Of a stretch of 64,000 bases of DNA, positions 60,497 to 64,000 are shown piece by piece. The stretch comes from Klebsiella quasipneumoniae subsp. quasipneumoniae (GTDB lineage: Bacteria > Pseudomonadota > Gammaproteobacteria > Enterobacterales > Enterobacteriaceae). A program made the position numbers and the translations under genes. Numbering within the stretch: the first letter of the stretch is position 1; every line of letters begins with the position of its first letter. The notes beneath the pieces are model-generated. The model was not told the origin of the DNA. It worked only from the letters and a program-made list of their open reading frames with translations, and did not search any database. The DNA lies in NCBI RefSeq assembly GCF_020525925.1, contig NZ_CP084876.1:682001-746000 (forward strand), read 5' to 3'.

Positions 60497-62680
60497 ATGA
60501 GCGCAATATCCCTGATCCAACCGGATCGTGACCTTTTTTCCTGGCCGCAATACTGGGCTGCCTGTTTTGGCCCTGCGCCATTTTTACCGATGTCGCGTGA
60601 AGAGATGGATCAACTTGGCTGGGATAGCTGCGACATTATTCTGGTAACCGGCGACGCCTACGTCGACCACCCGAGCTTCGGGATGGCTATCTGCGGCCGC
60701 ATGCTGGAAGCGCAGGGGTTCCGCGTGGGGATCATCTCCCAACCGGACTGGAACACCAAAGACGACTTCATGCGTCTGGGCAAACCGAACCTGTTCTTCG
60801 GGGTGACCGCCGGCAACATGGACTCGATGATCAACCGCTACACCGCCGACCGTAAGCTGCGCCATGACGACGCTTACACCGCCGGCAACGTGGCGGGCAA
60901 GCGCCCGGACCGCGCCACCCTGGTGTATACCCAGCGCTGTAAAGAGGCGTGGAAAGATGTGCCCGTGATCCTCGGCGGCATCGAAGCCAGCCTGCGCCGT
61001 ACCGCGCATTATGATTATTGGTCCGATACCGTGCGCCGCTCGGTGCTGGTGGACTCCAAGGCCGATATGCTGATGTTCGGCAACGGCGAGCGTCCGCTAG
61101 TGGAAGTGGCCCATCGCCTGGCGATGGGCGAAACCATCGACCAGATCCGCGATGTGCGCAATACCGCCATCATGGTGAAAGAGGCTCTCCCGGGCTGGAG
61201 CGGCGTAGACTCCACCCGTCTGGATACCCCGGGCAAAATCGACCCCATCCCGCACCCGTATGGTGAAGATCTGCCGTGCGCCGATAACAAACCGGTCGCG
61301 CCGAAGAAACAGGAAGCGAAAAGCATCACTGTGCAGCCGCCGCGGCCAAAACCGTGGGAAAAAACCTATGTGCTGCTGCCTTCTTTCGAGAAGGTGAAAG
61401 GCGATAAGGTCCTGTACGCTCACGCCTCGCGCATTCTGCACCATGAAACCAACCCCGGCTGCGCCCGGGCGCTGATGCAAAAGCACGGCGAGCGCTACAT
61501 CTGGATCAACCCGCCGGCAATCCCGCTCTCCACCGAAGAGATGGACAGCGTTTTCGCGCTGCCCTACAAGCGCGTGCCGCATCCTTCCTATGGCGATGCG
61601 CGCATCCCGGCGTATGAGATGATCCGCTTCTCGATCAACATCATGCGCGGCTGCTTCGGCGGCTGTTCGTTCTGCTCGATCACCGAGCACGAAGGACGCA
61701 TTATCCAGAGCCGTTCTGAGGATTCGATCATCAATGAGATCGAAGCCATTCGCGACACGGTGCCGGGCTTTACCGGCGTGATCTCCGATCTCGGCGGACC
61801 CACCGCCAACATGTATATGCTGCGCTGCAAATCGCCACGCGCCGAGCAGACCTGTCGCCGTCTCTCCTGCGTCTACCCGGATATCTGCCCGCACATGGAT
61901 ACCAACCATGAGCCGACGATCAACCTTTACCGTCGCGCCCGCGAGCTGAAGGGCATCAAGAAGATCCTTATCGCCTCCGGGGTACGCTATGACATCGCGG
62001 TCGAAGATCCGCGCTATATCAAAGAGCTGGCGACCCACCACGTCGGCGGCTATCTGAAGATCGCGCCGGAGCATACCGAAGAGGGCCCGCTGTCGAAGAT
62101 GATGAAGCCGGGAATGGGCAGCTACGACCGCTTTAAAGAGCTGTTCGACACCTATTCGAAGCAGGCGGGTAAAGAGCAGTATCTGATCCCGTACTTTATC
62201 TCCGCCCACCCGGGGACCCGTGATGAAGACATGGTGAACCTGGCGCTGTGGCTGAAGAAGCACCGCTTCCGTCTCGACCAGGTGCAGAACTTCTATCCGT
62301 CGCCGCTGGCGAACTCGACCACCATGTATTACACCGGCAAAAACCCGCTGGGCAAGATCGGCTATAAGAGTGAAGAGGTGGTGGTGCCGAAGGGCGATAA
62401 ACAGCGCCGTCTGCACAAAGCGCTGCTGCGCTATCACGATCCGGCCAACTGGCCGCTGATCCGTCAGGCGCTGGAGGCGATGGGCAAGAAACACCTGATT
62501 GGCTCACGTCGCGACTGCCTGGTGCCGGCGCCGACTCTCGATGAGATGCGCGAAGCGCGTCGCCAGAACCGTCATACCCGCCCGGCGCTGACCAAGCACA
62601 CGCCGATTGTGCATCAGCGTTCTAACGGTGGCGCAACGGCGAAAAAGCCCGTTAAACGGGGTAAAGTCGCCGGGCGTTAA
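60497..62680 (+). CDS. ygiQ: YgiQ, radical SAM protein (UPF0313)
   Basis: The 727-residue protein has the 4Fe-4S radical SAM motif CFGGCSFC near residue 390 (after SINIMRG), an N-terminal B12-binding-like region ([15 protein letters not shown]), and a basic C-terminal tail ([12 protein letters not shown]). Substrate is unknown. E. coli YgiQ is slightly longer. It ends near a terminator before convergent dkgA. Confidence 0.94.
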   Translation: MSAISLIQPDRDLFSWPQYWAACFGPAPFLPMSREEMDQLGWDSCDIILVTGDAYVDHPSFGMAICGRMLEAQGFRVGIISQPDWNTKDDFMRLGKPNLFFGVTAGNMDSMINRYTADRKLRHDDAYTAGNVAGKRPDRATLVYTQRCKEAWKDVPVILGGIEASLRRTAHYDYWSDTVRRSVLVDSKADMLMFGNGERPLVEVAHRLAMGETIDQIRDVRNTAIMVKEALPGWSGVDSTRLDTPGKIDPIPHPYGEDLPCADNKPVAPKKQEAKSITVQPPRPKPWEKTYVLLPSFEKVKGDKVLYAHASRILHHETNPGCARALMQKHGERYIWINPPAIPLSTEEMDSVFALPYKRVPHPSYGDARIPAYEMIRFSINIMRGCFGGCSFCSITEHEGRIIQSRSEDSIINEIEAIRDTVPGFTGVISDLGGPTANMYMLRCKSPRAEQTCRRLSCVYPDICPHMDTNHEPTINLYRRARELKGIKKILIASGVRYDIAVEDPRYIKELATHHVGGYLKIAPEHTEEGPLSKMMKPGMGSYDRFKELFDTYSKQAGKEQYLIPYFISAHPGTRDEDMVNLALWLKKHRFRLDQVQNFYPSPLANSTTMYYTGKNPLGKIGYKSEEVVVPKGDKQRRLHKALLRYHDPANWPLIRQALEAMGKKHLIGSRRDCLVPAPTLDEMREARRQNRHTRPALTKHTPIVHQRSNGGATAKKPVKRGKVAGR

Positions 62681-62726
62681 GCCTGACTTTGCGCCCGGCA
62701 GCGTTTCGCTGGCCGTGCGGTTTCTC

Positions 62727-62766
62727 AAGCCGGACACGCGTCAGCGCTGCCCGGCTTTTTTACCTG
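62727..62766 (+). terminator. Terminator after ygiQ
   Basis: AAGCCGG (62727-62733) and CCGGCTT (62751-62757) close a long loop with further internal pairing and are followed by a T run. The dkgA stop begins right after. Confidence 0.65.
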
Positions 62767-63594
62767 TTATCCGCCGAACTGATCCGGGTCGGGCCCCAGA
62801 CGCTTGCCCTGATCCAGCCTGGCAATCTCCCCCAATTCTTCTTTATCCAGGCGGAAATCCCAGACGTTAAAGTTTTCGGCGATGCGCGACGGCGTGACGG
62901 ATTTGGGGATCACCACCAGACCGCTGTCGAGATGCCAGCGGATGACAATTTGCGCCGGCGTTTTGCCATATTTATCAGCCAGCTGATGGATAACTTTCTG
63001 ATCGAAGACGCCCTTACCGCCCTGGGCCAGCGGGCTCCAGGATTCGGTCTGGATCTTGTGGGTGGCGTTCCAGGCGTGCAGCTGCCGCTGCTGAAGCAGC
63101 GGATGCAGCTCTATCTGGTTGATCACCGGCGCGACGCCGGTTTCATCAATCAGCTTCTGCAGATGCGGCACCTGGAAATTACACACGCCGATGCTCTTCG
63201 CCAGCCCCTGCTGCTGCAGCTCAATCAGCGCCTGCCAGGCCTCGACGTAATGACCGATAGCCGGCACCGGCCAGTGGATTAAATAGAGATCCACATAGTC
63301 CAGTTTCAGCTTGCTGAGACTCTCTTTCAGCGCCTCGTGCGGCCGTTTTTGATCGTCGTTCCATAGCTTGGTGGTGATGAACAGCTCATTGCGATTGACG
63401 CCAGCGCTTTGCAGCGCGTTGCCGACGCCAGCCTCATTTTGGTACGCGGCGGCGGTGTCAAAAGAGCGATAACCGACTTCCAGCGCCTTATGAATGGCGG
63501 AGACGACTTCCTCGTTGCCAGCTTTCCACACGCCGAGACCCAGCTGCGGCATCAGGTTGCCGTCGTGTAGTTTTATAACGGTTGGATGTGTCAT
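62767..63594 (-). CDS. dkgA: 2,5-diketo-D-gluconate reductase A DkgA (aldo-keto reductase)
   Basis: A 275-residue AKR with the catalytic tetrad D46, Y51, K76 and H107 visible in DTAAAYQNEAGVG, TTKLWND and YLIHWPVP, and a C-terminal NADPH-binding IPKSVTPSRIAENF. It reduces 2,5-diketogluconate and methylglyoxal. It lies downstream of yqhD, same strand, as in E. coli where both respond to aldehydes. Confidence 0.97.
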   Translation of the reverse strand: MTHPTVIKLHDGNLMPQLGLGVWKAGNEEVVSAIHKALEVGYRSFDTAAAYQNEAGVGNALQSAGVNRNELFITTKLWNDDQKRPHEALKESLSKLKLDYVDLYLIHWPVPAIGHYVEAWQALIELQQQGLAKSIGVCNFQVPHLQKLIDETGVAPVINQIELHPLLQQRQLHAWNATHKIQTESWSPLAQGGKGVFDQKVIHQLADKYGKTPAQIVIRWHLDSGLVVIPKSVTPSRIAENFNVWDFRLDKEELGEIARLDQGKRLGPDPDQFGG

Positions 63595-63678
63595 GCCTTC
63601 CTCCTGTTAATGAACTCGGCGAAGCAGGATCCGCCGAGGGGTAGCATTAAGTCTGGACGAAATAGCTAAAAACGGTAG

Positions 63679-63722
63679 TAAAAACACCCCTCCCCGACGT
63701 TTGTTTAACGTAAGGAGAGGTG
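63679..63722 (-). terminator. Candidate terminator between yqhD and dkgA
   Basis: On the minus strand CACCTCTCC...ACGTT pairs with AACGT...GGAGGGGTG and is followed by TTTTTACTACC, so yqhD transcription may end here with dkgA expressed separately or by read-through. Confidence 0.55.
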
Positions 63723-63738
63723 AATCAGGCGGGGTAAC

Positions 63739-64000
63739 TTAGCGGGCAGCCTCGTAGATACGGCGGCTGACGTCAAGGGTGATATCCTGATGCTCGCCCA
63801 GTTTGGTCATGCCGTGCTCTTCCAGTTTCGCCAGCAGCGCCGGGATGGAGCTCCCGTCGAGACCGTAATCGGAAAGGCGGGTCGGCACCCCCATCTGCTC
63901 GAAGAACTGGCGCGTCGCAGCGATGGCGGCATCGATGCGCTGGTCGTCGGAGCCCTCGGTGATATGCCACACGCGCTCAGCATATTGCAGCAGCTTCTCG
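63739..64000 (-). CDS. yqhD: YqhD, NADPH-dependent aldehyde reductase, C-terminal part
   Basis: An open frame entering from the window end encodes the last 86 residues: EKLLQYAERVWHITEG, FEQMGVPTRLSDYGLDGSSI and HGMTKLGEHQDITLDVSRRIYEAAR, matching the C-terminus of the iron-dependent alcohol dehydrogenase YqhD, which detoxifies short aldehydes. The gene is partial because the window ends, not broken. Its position before dkgA agrees with E. coli. Confidence 0.94.
   Translation of the reverse strand, partial: EKLLQYAERVWHITEGSDDQRIDAAIAATRQFFEQMGVPTRLSDYGLDGSSIPALLAKLEEHGMTKLGEHQDITLDVSRRIYEAAR

Overview
The window is a piece of an enterobacterial chromosome, most likely Klebsiella (K. pneumoniae complex). 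Gene content and order follow the E. coli 'ygi/yqi' neighbourhood (mug-rpoD-dnaG-rpsU-tsaD, plsY-folB-uppP-cca-ygiM-ygiF-glnE-hldE-glgS-ubiK-ribB-zupT-ygiDCB-tolC-nudF-yqiB-cpdA-yqiA-parE-ygiN-mdaB-qseCB-ygiW-parC-plsC-ftsP-ygiQ-dkgA-yqhD). A complete ureDABCEFG urease operon, typical of Klebsiella and absent from E. coli K-12, sits between tsaD and plsY. Assignments rest on recognised protein sequences and motifs; no database search was possible.

Region 1 (1 to about 15.97 kb) is the right part of a P2-like (Peduovirus-type) prophage: endolysin K end, lysB/lysC spanins, tail completion R and S, spike V, baseplate W, J, I, a receptor-binding block, sheath FI, tube FII, E/E' frameshift pair, tape measure T, U, D and the late activator ogr. 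Two places depart from canonical P2. An AT-rich single-gene cargo (an HNH-nuclease-like protein, 1521-2264) lies between S and V. The usual H-G tail-fibre pair is replaced by a 778-aa spike with three internal repeats and a C-terminal SGNH esterase-like domain, a LamG-like protein, and an H-type fibre, with no G/Tfa chaperone gene visible. The prophage abuts the 3' end of a tRNA-Ile2 (CAU) gene, which is the inferred attachment site.

Region 2 (16.0-22.2 kb) holds mug, the macromolecular-synthesis operon rpsU-dnaG-rpoD (minus strand) and divergent tsaD.

Region 3 (22.2-28.9 kb) is nitrogen scavenging: an NCS1-type permease with a C-terminal Cys4 knuckle, downstream of the urease structural (ureABC) and nickel-insertion (ureDEFG) genes. 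A good NAC-type site (ATA-N9-TAT) with a correctly placed -10 lies upstream of ureD.

Region 4 (29.3-64.0 kb) is conserved core: phospholipid and undecaprenyl-phosphate metabolism, folate, tRNA CCA addition, glutamine synthetase adenylylation (GlnE), heptose synthesis (HldE), the FMN riboswitch-ribB unit, ZupT, TolC with a Mar/Sox/Rob box, cAMP phosphodiesterase, both topoisomerase IV subunits, QseBC with a PmrA/QseB-like box, PlsC, FtsP, YgiQ, DkgA and the 3' end of yqhD, which runs off the window.

The least explained parts are the HNH-like cargo gene and the receptor-binding cassette of the prophage.
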